Notes: generated by a model from the letters alone, not told the origin. Shown: positions 44,825 through 54,781, counted from the stretch's first letter. The stretch: 64,000 bases of DNA from Pseudomonadota bacterium (GCA_021793155.1 JAJYTF010000013.1:62001-126000), one strand, 5' to 3'. Numbers and translations: made by a program.

Positions 44825-45916
44825 ATGGGAACGGCGACGATCAATCGTGCAGAGGCCTTCGCCTACAGAATTCCGACCGATGGTCCCGAGGCGGATGGAA
44901 CGCTCCGGTGGGACTCGACGACGATCGTAATCGCCCGTGTCTACGGCGGCAGCGAACGGGGCCTGGGCTACACTTACGGACAAGCGGAAGCCGCCGGGCT
45001 CATCCGGACCAAGCTCGCCGAGGTGGTCAACGGCTGCGACGTCATGGCGGTGGCCGGCAGCCATCAGGCGATGGTGCGGGCGGTGCGCAACATCGGGCGG
45101 CCGGGCCTGGTGTCGATGGCGATCTCTGCCGTGGATATCGCGCTGTGGGATCTCAAGGCGCGGTGCCTCGGGCTCTCTCTCGCAACCTTGCTGGGTGAAA
45201 TCCGCCCGGCGATTCCGGTCTACGGCAGCGGAGGTTTCACCTCATACTCGGTGGAGCGCTTGCAGAATCAACTGTCCGGCTGGGTCAACGACGGGATCGG
45301 ACGGGTGAAAATGAAGGTCGGCAGCCAGCCGGAGGCGGACCTCGCCCGCATCCGGGCGGCGCGCCAGGCAATCGGGCCGGATGCCGAACTGTTCGTCGAT
45401 GCCAACGGCGCCTATGACCGCAAGCAGGCTCTATGCAAGGCCAAGGATTTTGCGGACTTCGGCGTGCAGTGGTTCGAAGAGCCAGTTTCCTCGGACGATC
45501 TGGCCGGCCTTCGGCTGCTGCGCGATCGGGCGCCGCCAGGCATGGAGGTGACGGCGGGCGAGTATGGCCCCGACCTCGTCTATTTCCGCCGAATGTTGGA
45601 GGCCGGAGCGGTGGATGTGCTGCAGCCGGATGCGACGCGCTGCGGAGGCATTACCGGATTCATGCGGGCGGGAATCTTGTGTCAGGCTTTCGAATTGCCC
45701 CTCTCGGCCCATACCGCGCCGTCCATTCACGCCCATCCCTGTTGTGCTCTGCCGAAGGCCCGGCACGTCGAATACTTCCACGACCATGTGCGTATCGAGT
45801 CGATGCTGTTCGACGGTGCGCAGGTTGCGGTGCGGGGCTGCGTGCGGCCCGATCCGTCTCGGCCAGGTCTCGGCCTGGAACTCCGCGAGAAGGACGCGGC
45901 GCGCTACGCCGTTTGA
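44825..45916 (+). CDS. Enolase-superfamily enzyme (mandelate racemase / muconate-lactonizing type)
   Basis: A 363-residue dehydratase or racemase of the enolase superfamily. Catalytic features: KMK (Lys162, Lys164) after VKMKVG; metal ligands Asp192 (VDANGAY), Glu218 (WFEEP) and Glu246 (TAGEYG); Asp269 (QPDATRCGG); and His296 in SAHTAPSIHAH, which suggests a mandelate-racemase-like Asp-His dyad on the far side. This points to an acid-sugar dehydratase or racemase; the substrate cannot be read. It stands alone, divergent from cheD and convergent with the AsmA gene. Confidence 0.85.
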   Translation: MGTATINRAEAFAYRIPTDGPEADGTLRWDSTTIVIARVYGGSERGLGYTYGQAEAAGLIRTKLAEVVNGCDVMAVAGSHQAMVRAVRNIGRPGLVSMAISAVDIALWDLKARCLGLSLATLLGEIRPAIPVYGSGGFTSYSVERLQNQLSGWVNDGIGRVKMKVGSQPEADLARIRAARQAIGPDAELFVDANGAYDRKQALCKAKDFADFGVQWFEEPVSSDDLAGLRLLRDRAPPGMEVTAGEYGPDLVYFRRMLEAGAVDVLQPDATRCGGITGFMRAGILCQAFELPLSAHTAPSIHAHPCCALPKARHVEYFHDHVRIESMLFDGAQVAVRGCVRPDPSRPGLGLELREKDAARYAV

Positions 45917-45936
45917 CGAGCTGCGGGGCTCGAGTA

Positions 45937-47898
45937 TCAATGCCGCTGATGGGCGGCGGGGGCGGGTGGCGTGCCGCTTTTGGCCTCCTGGATCAATTGC
46001 TGGCAGGGGCTGTCCTTGCCCAAGCCCAGATCGATGAACGGGAGCAGGGCTCCCAAGGGGGTGAGCAGGGCGCCGAGGACGGCCGCCGCACCGCCCTGGG
46101 CCGCCAAGCTGGCCGGATTGAGCCCCGCCGAGGGATTCTTGAACGTGCCCCGGATGTAGATGTCGGACCGGGCCTTGATGAGGCTGGGCTGTTTGGGATG
46201 GGCCGACAATTTGAGATCGATGGTCTCGTCGGCCAGGTTGACGTTGCCTTGCCCGGTGATGGTGCTGGGGACGGTGTCGAGAACCATGGTATCGGCCTTG
46301 GCCAGTCCCTGGTTGACCGCAAAATCGGCCACCAGGCAACGCACTCCGACCGGCTTGTCCTTGGTGACGACGATCCCCAGGGCTTTGCTTATGTCGAGCC
46401 CGATGAGCCGAACGACCAGGTCGCTGAAGCTGCCGCCTCCCATGAAAAGGGACAGGCGGCCGTTCGAATTGGCGAGGACGGCGGCAGTCGAGTCGCCCCT
46501 TCCGGCAAGGTCGACGCGGCCCCCGATGGTTCCGGATATTTCGTTGGCGAAGGGGGTCTTCTCGAAGAAGTCGTGCATTTTGATCTGGCCCAGGTTCAGA
46601 TTGAATTTGACGGCTGGAACCGGCTGACCTGCGTCAACTTCAATCGTGCCAGCCACATCGCCGCGCGCCATGGCGAATGAGATCGGGTCGAGGGCGGCCC
46701 GTCCATCCTTGAGCGACAGAGCCGCTTTCAGATGGTCGATGGGGAGGTGGGGAGCGAGCAGCCGGTTGCCGTCGAAATGGATATCCATATCCATGGCGCG
46801 CAGCTTGTCGAGGTTGAAGGGGGTGTTGGGCAGGATGCGGCCGGGTGGAGCGGCTTGCTCCTCATGACCCGGTTTGGCGCCAAGGAAGCCCGATAGATCC
46901 TTGATGTCGATGGTTTGCGACTTCAGCGTCGCCGTCAGTTTCGGCCGTGGTTTCCGGGGGATCAGCGACAGATTGCCCTCGACATCGCTGTTACCGACCC
47001 GTCCGGCGAAGTCGTGAAACGTCCAGGTATCACCCTGTCGGGACAGCCTTCCGCGCAGAGAATAGGGGCGCGTATGCGGCAAGGGAATCCCGAAGATCGG
47101 GAAGATTTCCCCAAGGTCCTCGCCGTTCAACTGCATTTCCACGTCGAAGCCGGCCAACTGCAGAGGGTCGGTCACGGTCCCGTCTATGCCTCCCGTGGTT
47201 TCGCCGATATGCGCCTCGACGCGGACCGGGTAGGGCTCGCTCTTGTTGCGCAGGCTGAGAATGGACCCCCCTTCGAGGGCAAGGCGGAACTGTTCTCCCT
47301 CGAAGTTGCCATGACCCGCCAGCCGCACTCGCTGATGTTCGGGGTCTCCTCCCAGCGCGGTGTTGACCTGGCTGTCGAGGTCGATCTTCCTGGCAGGGTC
47401 CTTGTAGGTGAGGCGGCTGTGATCGATGACAATGTGCTCGATCACCGGGACTTGTGTTCGATTCTTCGGGATCGCCACCGTTTTCACGGCCTTGGCCTTG
47501 GGATTGGCGAAATGCCAGTTGGCTTCCCCCTGGTCGTTCTTTTCGAGATCGATATCGGCATCGTTCAGACGAAGGTCTGGAAGGACAAGCGGGCCGTTTA
47601 ACAGGCTGGGGAGATAAACGCTGACGATGAAGCGTTTGATTTGCAGCATGTTCGGCCGGCTGGCCCAGGGCGTGTTGGCGATCCGCACGTCATCGACCTC
47701 GACGCGGGTCGTCAGGCCCAGATGAACGGAAAGCGGCCCGTCGATGGCCACGCTTCTGGCCACGGCGTCGCCCGCGCGGCGCTCCAAGGGGCCACGCAGC
47801 CAGTTCCACGGCAAGACCAGTGCAGCGAGCACCACCGCCGCGACCAGGAAAGCCAGTGTTCCACCCGTCCAAGCCAGAATTCGGAGTGACCGCTTCAT
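45937..47898 (-). CDS. AsmA-family protein
   Basis: A 653-residue inner-membrane-anchored periplasmic protein of the AsmA/YhdP-related group, implicated in outer-membrane biogenesis and phospholipid transfer. It has one N-terminal membrane segment (LAFLVAAVVLAALVL after a basic KRSLR start). A long beta-rich body contains characteristic LRLNDADIDLEKN-type motifs, and a C-terminal AsmA_2-like region follows (VNLADETIDLKL; IYIRGTFKNPSAGLNPASLA). ATG 47898 follows GAGGA; the frame upstream to 47970 is not needed. It is divergent from the AI-2E permease gene. Confidence 0.9.
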   Translation of the reverse strand: MKRSLRILAWTGGTLAFLVAAVVLAALVLPWNWLRGPLERRAGDAVARSVAIDGPLSVHLGLTTRVEVDDVRIANTPWASRPNMLQIKRFIVSVYLPSLLNGPLVLPDLRLNDADIDLEKNDQGEANWHFANPKAKAVKTVAIPKNRTQVPVIEHIVIDHSRLTYKDPARKIDLDSQVNTALGGDPEHQRVRLAGHGNFEGEQFRLALEGGSILSLRNKSEPYPVRVEAHIGETTGGIDGTVTDPLQLAGFDVEMQLNGEDLGEIFPIFGIPLPHTRPYSLRGRLSRQGDTWTFHDFAGRVGNSDVEGNLSLIPRKPRPKLTATLKSQTIDIKDLSGFLGAKPGHEEQAAPPGRILPNTPFNLDKLRAMDMDIHFDGNRLLAPHLPIDHLKAALSLKDGRAALDPISFAMARGDVAGTIEVDAGQPVPAVKFNLNLGQIKMHDFFEKTPFANEISGTIGGRVDLAGRGDSTAAVLANSNGRLSLFMGGGSFSDLVVRLIGLDISKALGIVVTKDKPVGVRCLVADFAVNQGLAKADTMVLDTVPSTITGQGNVNLADETIDLKLSAHPKQPSLIKARSDIYIRGTFKNPSAGLNPASLAAQGGAAAVLGALLTPLGALLPFIDLGLGKDSPCQQLIQEAKSGTPPAPAAHQRH

Positions 47899-48127
47899 CA
47901 GGGGTCCTCGTTCGTTGTGGGGGGCCACCCGGACCCAAGGAAGCCGGATCCAACGTGAAACGCCCCGCAATCCAACAAAGATCGGACACGCCGATGCTGC
48001 GATTGTTCCGGCCTGCCCCGGCCGGCAGAAGATGAATGCCCGCGCCGTCCGTGCTTCGCCGCTCGTGGAACGGGGCCGTCCGGCTCTGCGTTTTCAGATG
48101 CGGAAGGCAGATTCGGATCGAGGCGCA

Positions 48128-49180
48128 ATGGGTCTGAAGGGGAATGATTTCCGGGACTTCACCGCCCGGGTCATGATCGTCCTTGGAATCATCGCGGCCG
48201 GTGTCGTGCTGTGGGCCGTATCCGACGTGCTCGTGCTCGGCTTCGGCGGCGTCCTGATGGCTTGTGCGTTGAGGGCACTCTCCGACCCGTTGGCGAACCG
48301 CCTGCGCTTGTCGCCCAGGTTGGCGTTGGGGATGGTGATGATAACCGTGCTGGCCCTGTTGGCGGGCGCCAGTGTGTTGATCGGGGAACGTCTGGCGGAC
48401 CAGGCGGGACAGCTCGCCAAGGCCCTTCCCGAGGACTTCGCCAAGGCACGCTCATGGGCGGAACAGTCGGCCTTCGGACACATAGGACTGAAGACCTTAG
48501 CCAAATTCGGGACCGGAAGCGGCTCTCTTGGTGGTATCGGTGGGATCGCCACCGGAACACTCGGCGCCCTGGTCGACATCCTGGTGATCTTCTTCATGGG
48601 CATCTATTTCGCGGTGGACCCCAGCCTGTACAGGCGCGGGGCGCTGCGGCTGGTCCCCCGAGGCGGGCGGCAGCGCGCCGATCTCGCTCTTGTTGCAGCA
48701 GGCCAAGCGTTGCGCAACTGGTTGCGGGGCCAGCTTGTCTCCATGGTGGTGATCGGAACGGTGACGGGGGTCGGTCTGTGGCTGTTGGACGTGCCGCTCG
48801 CTCTTTCCATGGGCGTTTTCGCCGGTCTGTTGGAATTCGTTCCCTTCGTCGGTGCGCTATTGGCGGCAGTGCCGGCTATTCTGTTGGGATTCGCCAAAGG
48901 CCCTTCCGGGGCCATGTGGGTCGCGGTTTTTTACTTGGCCATCCACCAGTTCGAGGGAAACATCCTGATGCCCCTCGTACAGCGATGGGCGGTTTCGCTG
49001 CCGCCAGCCCTGGCCGTGGGCGCCGTCGTGGTGTTCGGCCTTCTCTTCGGCGCCTTCGGGGTGCTGTTCGCCACACCGTTGATGATCGTCGCTATCGTCT
49101 TCGTCGAAAGACTCTATGTAGAGCCGATCATCGGCGAAGCTCCGCAGGAATCCCGTGCCCCACGTTCTGATGAGTTGTGA
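48128..49180 (+). CDS. AI-2E family transporter (PerM/YdbI-like)
   Basis: Polytopic inner-membrane protein of about 350 residues with about eight membrane segments. Family features include a periplasmic helical part (GERLADQAGQLAKALPEDF), the cytoplasmic GQALRNWLRGQLVSMVVIG segment, the LLEFVPFVGALLAAVPAILLG motif and the H-x3-EG-N block (IHQFEGNILMPLVQ). Substrates of this family vary and are mostly unknown; the AI-2 exporter name is historical. ATG 48128 is chosen; earlier in-frame starts would add a non-hydrophobic extension. Confidence 0.88.
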   Translation: MGLKGNDFRDFTARVMIVLGIIAAGVVLWAVSDVLVLGFGGVLMACALRALSDPLANRLRLSPRLALGMVMITVLALLAGASVLIGERLADQAGQLAKALPEDFAKARSWAEQSAFGHIGLKTLAKFGTGSGSLGGIGGIATGTLGALVDILVIFFMGIYFAVDPSLYRRGALRLVPRGGRQRADLALVAAGQALRNWLRGQLVSMVVIGTVTGVGLWLLDVPLALSMGVFAGLLEFVPFVGALLAAVPAILLGFAKGPSGAMWVAVFYLAIHQFEGNILMPLVQRWAVSLPPALAVGAVVVFGLLFGAFGVLFATPLMIVAIVFVERLYVEPIIGEAPQESRAPRSDEL

Positions 49181-49276
49181 AACCAACAGACGGAAGCTCC
49201 CCGATTTAACCCGCCGCCGCCGCGAGCGAAGCGGGAAGCGCTTTGGCGCACCCCTGATTACGGCGGCTCTGTGATC

Positions 49277-49312
49277 GACGAGAGGTTCCCGGTCCCACTC
49301 GGACCTCTCGTC
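49277..49312 (+). promoter_or_regulatory. Stem-loop upstream of the act-cox operon
   Basis: 10-bp perfect inverted repeat (GACGAGAGGT with ACCTCTCGTC) and 16-base loop in the 217-base gap before actA, some 85 bases before its ATG. It may be an operator or a leader hairpin of the operon. It could also terminate readthrough from the upstream permease gene. Confidence 0.4.
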
Positions 49313-49397
49313 ACCCTCGTCGGGTCAGGCCCGTAAGGAGGAATTGGCGCACGCCGTGGGGCTGCCAATGTCACCGGCAGTTGGAGGCGCGCGGGCA

Positions 49398-50057
49398 ATG
49401 GCGCAAATCTTCTCGGCTGGCGCGGATACCTCGCTGAAACTGTTTCTGGTCGGTGCCGCGGTGGCCATTGTCGCGGGATTCGTGCTGCTCGGCGGGTTCG
49501 TCGGGTCAGGTTATAGGACCAATGTCGGCTTCCGTCCCGCTCAGCCGGTACCGTTCAGCCACAAGCATCATGTCGGCGGGTTGGGGCTGGACTGCCGATA
49601 CTGCCACGCGGCTGTCGAGGTGAGCGCCGCCGCCGGATTCCCCCCGACCCACACCTGCATGACCTGCCACAGCCAACTCTATACCGATGCCGCCATGCTG
49701 GCCCCGGTTCGCCAAAGCATGGCCAACAACCGGCCGCTGCACTGGTCGCGCATCGCCACACTGCCGGAATACGTCTACTTCGACCACTCCATACACATCG
49801 CCAAGGGCGTCGGCTGTTCCACCTGCCATGGTCAAATCCAGGAAATGCCGCTCGCCTATACGGCCAAAGCCCTGACCATGGGTTTCTGTATCGGCTGCCA
49901 TCGCGATCCAGCCCCGTATCTGCGGGCCAATGAAGCGGAGGTCTTCGACATGAACTGGCGGCCGGCATCCGACCAGCATGCGGCGGGCGAGCGGCGAATG
50001 GCCGAACGCGGGATCGCCGGGCGGAACATTACCGACTGCTATACCTGCCATCGGTGA
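49398..50057 (+). CDS. actA: Alternative complex III pentahaem cytochrome c subunit ActA
   Basis: Membrane-anchored electron-carrying subunit of the quinol:electron acceptor oxidoreductase alternative complex III. The 219-residue protein has one N-terminal membrane segment (LFLVGAAVAIVAGFVLLGGF) and five CxxCH haem-binding sites (CRYCH, CMTCH, CSTCH, CIGCH, CYTCH), as expected for ActA. I start at ATG 49398 because MAQIF is the usual family N-terminus; in-frame TTG 49344 (near GGAGG) and ATG 49368 would lengthen it. It is the first gene of a twelve-gene operon. Confidence 0.93.
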   Translation: MAQIFSAGADTSLKLFLVGAAVAIVAGFVLLGGFVGSGYRTNVGFRPAQPVPFSHKHHVGGLGLDCRYCHAAVEVSAAAGFPPTHTCMTCHSQLYTDAAMLAPVRQSMANNRPLHWSRIATLPEYVYFDHSIHIAKGVGCSTCHGQIQEMPLAYTAKALTMGFCIGCHRDPAPYLRANEAEVFDMNWRPASDQHAAGERRMAERGIAGRNITDCYTCHR

Positions 50058-50060
50058 CGC

Positions 50061-52937
50061 ATGGTCGATACACCCGCTGATCGTCTCGGGAATTTGGCCC
50101 GGCAGGGGGGGCGCCGCTTCTGGCGCGGGCTTGAGGAATGGATTGACGACAAGGCTGCGCAGGATTGGCTTGCAGCCGAGTTTCCCGCCGCTTTCGACGA
50201 GGGCATCGGACGCCGCCAATTACTGAAGATCATGGCCGCTTCAGTGGCGATGACGGGGTTGTCGGGTTGCGGCCCGGCACCGGAGATTCCCGCCGTACCC
50301 TATGTAACCCAGCCGGTCGATTACATTCCGGGCATGCCGCGGTGGTTCGCCACCGCCATTCCGTTCGACGGCTATGCCCAGCCGGTACTGGCGGAATGCC
50401 ATGCCGGCCGGCCGACGCGGCTGGATGGCAATTCGCTGCACCCGATGAGCGGCGTAAACATCGCCGCCTTCACCCAGGCGGCGGTGCAACAGCTTTACGA
50501 CCCGGAACGCTCGTCGGCGGTTACCTTTCGCGGCCGCATCACCACCTGGGACGTATTCGCCGCCGCGCTGCAGGAGGAACGCCACCGTTTGCTGAAAGGT
50601 GGCGGCAAAGGGTTGCGGATCCTGACCGGGCCGCAGAGCTCGCCGACGTTCTTGCGGCAGATGACCGCGTTGCGCGGCATCTTTCCTGAAATGCGCTGGC
50701 ATGGCCATTGGTCCGTCGGCGGCTCGCGGAGCGAGGCGAGCTACAAGGCGTTCGGCCGCGTGCTGCAGGTGACTCCGCGGCTCGACCGGGCGGTCGTTGC
50801 GGTCAGCCTTGAAGACGATATCCTTGGTCCGGGGCCGCTTCAGATCTCCGCAGCACGCCGTTGGGCCGGCCAAAGGCGGAAGGGGCAGGGCTTTCCGCTG
50901 CTGTTCGTGGCGGAGAGCACGCCGACCCTGACCGGGGCCATGGCCCATCGGCGGATCGCCACGGCGTCCGGGCGCATTCCTCTCCTGGCAGCCGCCCTGT
51001 CGGGGCTGCGACCGCAGCTGACGCCGGCCGAGGCGGCCTGGGTCCAGGCCGTGCAGCAGGCGGTCAAGGATAATCCAGGCGGTGCGGTGGTCAGCGCCGG
51101 TGTCCACCAGCCGGCCGACGTCCAGGCGTCGTGCATGGCGCAGGCTCACCGCTGGGGCGAGCCGGGCCGCACGGTGAGCTATTCCGAGCCCGTCGTCATC
51201 GAGCCCGACGCAGGCTTCGCCGAACTGGTGGCCGACATGCGCGCCGGACAGGTCCGCACGTTGCTGATGTTCGACGTCAATCCGGTCTATGCGACCTCCG
51301 GCGTTGTCGATTTCGCCGGGGCGCTCGCCCGCGTGCCCTTCAGTGCGCACGCCGCCGGCATTTATGACGAGACGGCGGCGTTGAGCCAATGGCATCTGCC
51401 GATGGCGCATCCGCTGGAAAGTTGGAGCGACTGCCGTGCGGCCGACGGCAGCGTCACCATCCTGCAACCGCTGATCGCACCGCTGCGGCAAGGCCGTACC
51501 ATCCACCAGATCCTCGACGGACTGGCTGGACAGCCGGATCCAGACGCATTCACGCCCGTTCGCGCCACCTGGCAGTCAAAGCTCGAAGAACGCGCTTGGC
51601 GGCAGGCGTTGGAAGACGGCCGCGCGCCCGACACAGCCTTCGCCGAGGTGGCGGTGGCGCCTCGGCCGATGTCGCCATCGGCTGGCGCCGCTCCGCCCCC
51701 CGGGACCGAAGTGGTCTTTCGCCCCGACCCAAGCATCTGGGACGGCCGCTTCGCCAACTGCACCTGGCTGCAGGAGTTGCCCAAGCCGGCCAGCAAAGTC
51801 GTGTGGGACAACATCGTCGCAGTCAGTCCGGCCATGGGCCGAAAGCTGCAGGTCGACACCGGGCAGGTCGTCGAAGTGGAGGTCGAAGGCCGGCAACTGC
51901 GCGGGCCCGCGTGGATACTTCCGGGGCAGGCGGCCGAGACGGTCACGCTGTTTTTCGGCTACGGCCGGCAGCGCGGGGGATCCATCAGCGAAGGGCTGGG
52001 ATATGACGCCTATCCGCTACTGCCGGCACGGCCTGGGGCGTCCTGGGCGGGCCGGATCACCAGGATTGGCGAAAACCATCACTTGGTCTCCACTCAACTG
52101 CATCATGCCATCGATGGCCAAGACCTGGTCCGCATCGTGGCCCCGGGCGAAGGGATAGACGATGCGGCTGAGACGACGGTGGGTCATCCGGGCCTGCCGA
52201 CCCTTTATCCCCGCTACCCGTACCCTGGCCATGCCTGGGGCATGGTTATCGACAACGATTTGTGCATCGGCTGCAACGCCTGCGTGATCGCCTGCCAGGC
52301 GGAGAACAACATTCCGTCGGTGGGCAAGGATCAGGTTGCGGTGAGCCGCGAGATGCATTGGCTGCGGATCGACCGGTATTACGAAGGCGATCTCGACCAT
52401 CCCTATACCCATTTTCAGCCGGTGCCGTGCATGCATTGCGAGAACGCCCCCTGCGAGTTGGGTTGCCCGGTCAATGCCACCGTGCACAGCCCGGAGGGCG
52501 TCAACGAGATGATCTACAATCGCTGCATCGGTACGCGAACCTGTGCCACCTACTGTCCGTACAAGGTGCGCCGCTTCAACTACTACTTCTTCACGCGCCA
52601 GGCGGCGCCATTGGAATGGGCACACCGAAATCCCGAGGTCACCGTCCGGGCCCGCGGCGTGATGGAGAAATGCACCTATTGTATCCAGCGAATCGCGAAG
52701 GCGCGGATCGTTGCCGATCGCGAAGGGCGGGCGATAGCCGATGGCGCGGTGCAGACGGCTTGTCAGAACGCCTGTCCGACTTCGGCCATCGTCTTCGGCA
52801 ATCTGAACGACTCCCAGAGCGCCGTTGCGGGAAGACGGGGCAGCCGGCGCAACTACGGGCTCCTTGACCAGCTCAACACCTGGCCACGGACCACCTATCT
52901 GGCGCGAATCCGGCGGAAAGGGGCGGGGGAGGCGTAG
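50061..52937 (+). CDS. actB: Alternative complex III subunit ActB (molybdopterin-like plus iron-sulphur domains)
   Basis: Largest ACIII subunit, 958 residues, combining an N-terminal molybdopterin-oxidoreductase-like domain (about 80-640, without obvious cofactor residues) with a C-terminal ferredoxin-like domain (about 725-900). The iron-sulphur motifs are CIGCNACVIAC (from Cys735), CMHCENAPCELGC, RCIGTRTCATYC and CTYCIQR...CQNACP, enough for several clusters. The N-terminus has a Tat-like RRQLLK followed by a hydrophobic stretch and a lipobox-like LSGC (about residues 53-71), implying export of this domain. It relays electrons from the quinol site to the haem subunits. It lies three bases after actA. 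Confidence 0.93.
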   Translation: MVDTPADRLGNLARQGGRRFWRGLEEWIDDKAAQDWLAAEFPAAFDEGIGRRQLLKIMAASVAMTGLSGCGPAPEIPAVPYVTQPVDYIPGMPRWFATAIPFDGYAQPVLAECHAGRPTRLDGNSLHPMSGVNIAAFTQAAVQQLYDPERSSAVTFRGRITTWDVFAAALQEERHRLLKGGGKGLRILTGPQSSPTFLRQMTALRGIFPEMRWHGHWSVGGSRSEASYKAFGRVLQVTPRLDRAVVAVSLEDDILGPGPLQISAARRWAGQRRKGQGFPLLFVAESTPTLTGAMAHRRIATASGRIPLLAAALSGLRPQLTPAEAAWVQAVQQAVKDNPGGAVVSAGVHQPADVQASCMAQAHRWGEPGRTVSYSEPVVIEPDAGFAELVADMRAGQVRTLLMFDVNPVYATSGVVDFAGALARVPFSAHAAGIYDETAALSQWHLPMAHPLESWSDCRAADGSVTILQPLIAPLRQGRTIHQILDGLAGQPDPDAFTPVRATWQSKLEERAWRQALEDGRAPDTAFAEVAVAPRPMSPSAGAAPPPGTEVVFRPDPSIWDGRFANCTWLQELPKPASKVVWDNIVAVSPAMGRKLQVDTGQVVEVEVEGRQLRGPAWILPGQAAETVTLFFGYGRQRGGSISEGLGYDAYPLLPARPGASWAGRITRIGENHHLVSTQLHHAIDGQDLVRIVAPGEGIDDAAETTVGHPGLPTLYPRYPYPGHAWGMVIDNDLCIGCNACVIACQAENNIPSVGKDQVAVSREMHWLRIDRYYEGDLDHPYTHFQPVPCMHCENAPCELGCPVNATVHSPEGVNEMIYNRCIGTRTCATYCPYKVRRFNYYFFTRQAAPLEWAHRNPEVTVRARGVMEKCTYCIQRIAKARIVADREGRAIADGAVQTACQNACPTSAIVFGNLNDSQSAVAGRRGSRRNYGLLDQLNTWPRTTYLARIRRKGAGEA

Positions 52938-54281
52938 ATGAACGAGCCGGTGGTTCCCGTCGACAAGCCGATGAGCCATGTGGGCGATGAGATCGCCGCC
53001 ATTCCCCTCGAATATCCGCGGCCTGTCGGCTGGCTGGCGGGAGCGGCGGGGACGCTGCTGCTGCTGCTGGGGTTCTTCCTTTCGGCCACCATCCTGTTCA
53101 TCGCCGGCGTCGGCATCTGGGGCGTCAATTCGCCGGTGTTCTGGGGGGTGGCGATCATGAACTATGTATGGTGGGTGGGCATCGGTAATGCCGGCACCTT
53201 GATCTCCGGTCTTCTGCTCCTGCTCAATCAGGTCTGGCGCAATGCGCTCAACCGGTTCGCCGAAGCGATGGCGGTGTTCGCCATCGTTTGCGCCGGGGTT
53301 TATCCCATCACCCATCTGGGGCGCCCCTGGCTGTTCTACTGGATGTTTCCCTATCCCGCCGAAATGGGCGTCTGGCCGCAGTTCCGCAGCCCGCTGACCT
53401 GGGATGTCTTCGCCATCCTGATCTATCTCCTGGTGTCGATCCTGTTCTGGTATCTGGGCCTGATTCCCGATCTGGGGACGGTTCGCGATCGGGCAAAGGG
53501 CCGCCTCGGGCAGGTATTCTACGGTGTCTTGGCCTTGGGCTGGCGGGGGTCGGCCCGTCACTGGCTACGCTGGAAACAGGCTTACCATTTCACCGCGGCG
53601 ATCGCGGTGCCGCTGGTCTTTTCCGTGCACAGCGAAGTGGGAATGCTGTTCTCGGCCAGTCAATTGCCCGGCTGGCACAGCACCTTCTTTCCGCCGTTCT
53701 TCGTCGTCGGTGCGGCGTTTTCCGGCTTCGGCGTGGTCACCATGTTGGCCATTTCCATCCGGCAAGCGCTGCACCTCGAGGATGTGGTGACAATGTTCCA
53801 TCTTGACGCGCTGGCCCGGATCACCCTCGGGCTGTCGATGCTGATGGGCTATTGCTACTGGTGGGATATCTTCAATTCGGTCTATTCGGGCGACCGCTAC
53901 GAACTCCGTGCCGTCGGCGACAAGCTTAGCGGTGCCTATGCCTGGAGTTTCTGGACCACGCAATTCCTGAATGTGGTCGTTCCCCATGTGTTTTGGAGCC
54001 GCCGGGCAAGGCGCAATCTGTTTGTGTTGTTTTTCGTCGGCCTCGCCGTGACCGTTGGCATGTGGTTCGAGCGTTACATGCTCGTCCTCACTACGCTTTA
54101 TCACGGTTTTCTTCCGTCGTCTTGGAATTACTACATTCCAACATTCTGGGATTGGGCGGTGTTTGCCGGAACCATCGGATTGTTCCTGTTTCCTTATTTC
54201 CTGTTCGTCCGCTTCCTGCCGGTCTCGTCGATCGCCGAAATCAAGGAGAAGGTGTTCCAAATACGTCAGGAGCGCGCATGA
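52938..54281 (+). CDS. actC: Alternative complex III membrane subunit ActC (NrfD-like)
   Basis: Polytopic inner-membrane quinol-binding subunit of 447 residues, NrfD/PsrC family, with about ten hydrophobic segments. Recognisable parts include VWWVGIGNAGTLISG, ITHLGRPWLFYWMFPYP and SVHSEVGMLFSASQLPGWHS. It starts directly after actB and its stop overlaps actD (ATGA). In characterised ACIII, ActC and ActF are the two membrane quinol modules. Confidence 0.93.
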   Translation: MNEPVVPVDKPMSHVGDEIAAIPLEYPRPVGWLAGAAGTLLLLLGFFLSATILFIAGVGIWGVNSPVFWGVAIMNYVWWVGIGNAGTLISGLLLLLNQVWRNALNRFAEAMAVFAIVCAGVYPITHLGRPWLFYWMFPYPAEMGVWPQFRSPLTWDVFAILIYLLVSILFWYLGLIPDLGTVRDRAKGRLGQVFYGVLALGWRGSARHWLRWKQAYHFTAAIAVPLVFSVHSEVGMLFSASQLPGWHSTFFPPFFVVGAAFSGFGVVTMLAISIRQALHLEDVVTMFHLDALARITLGLSMLMGYCYWWDIFNSVYSGDRYELRAVGDKLSGAYAWSFWTTQFLNVVVPHVFWSRRARRNLFVLFFVGLAVTVGMWFERYMLVLTTLYHGFLPSSWNYYIPTFWDWAVFAGTIGLFLFPYFLFVRFLPVSSIAEIKEKVFQIRQERA

Positions 54282-54781
54282 CGAGGTTGTTGGCGGAGTT
54301 CGAACAGCCGGAGGATTTGCTGGCGGCCATCGGCCGAACCCGTGCCAAAGGGGTGCCGATCATCGACGCCTTCGCTCCATTCCCCGTGGAGGGATTGGAC
54401 CAGGCGCTGGGCCTCGCGGATCAGAAGGTCAATTGGCTGGGTTTCACCGGAATGGTGCTGGGGGCGATGACCGGGTGGTTTTTCCAGTGGTACGCCAACA
54501 CCGACTACACGCTCAACATCGGCGGCCGACCGTGGCTGGCTCCGCCGTCGTTCACCGTCTTGACCTTCGAATTCGCGGTGCTGCTGGGCGGATTTTTCAT
54601 GTTCTTCGGCGTGCTGATACTCAGCCGCCTGCCGAAACTGCATCATCCCTTGTTCGAGATTCCGCAATTTCGCCGCGTCACCTCGGACCGGTATTTCCTG
54701 ATGGTCGACGCCCATGACGATGCGGCCCGGCGCTTCGTCGAGGATCTGCACCCCGCCTCTATCGCCGAGGTGGAAGGATGA
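54278..54781 (+). CDS. actD: Alternative complex III subunit ActD (DUF3341)
   Basis: A 167-residue membrane subunit with the DUF3341 pattern: LLAEFEQPEDLLAAIGRTR and DAFAPFPVEGLD at the N-terminus, two membrane hairpin segments (WLGFTGMVLGAMTGWF; LTFEFAVLLGGFFMFFGVLI) and a C-terminal soluble tail. It overlaps actC by four bases and ends at an ATGA that is also the first possible start of actE. Confidence 0.92.
   Translation: MTRLLAEFEQPEDLLAAIGRTRAKGVPIIDAFAPFPVEGLDQALGLADQKVNWLGFTGMVLGAMTGWFFQWYANTDYTLNIGGRPWLAPPSFTVLTFEFAVLLGGFFMFFGVLILSRLPKLHHPLFEIPQFRRVTSDRYFLMVDAHDDAARRFVEDLHPASIAEVEG

Noticed and set aside
50061-50300. ActB taken as a catalytic molybdenum enzyme
   Set aside because: Although the fold resembles molybdopterin oxidoreductases, no cofactor-binding signature was seen and the ACIII operon context makes it the non-catalytic homologue.
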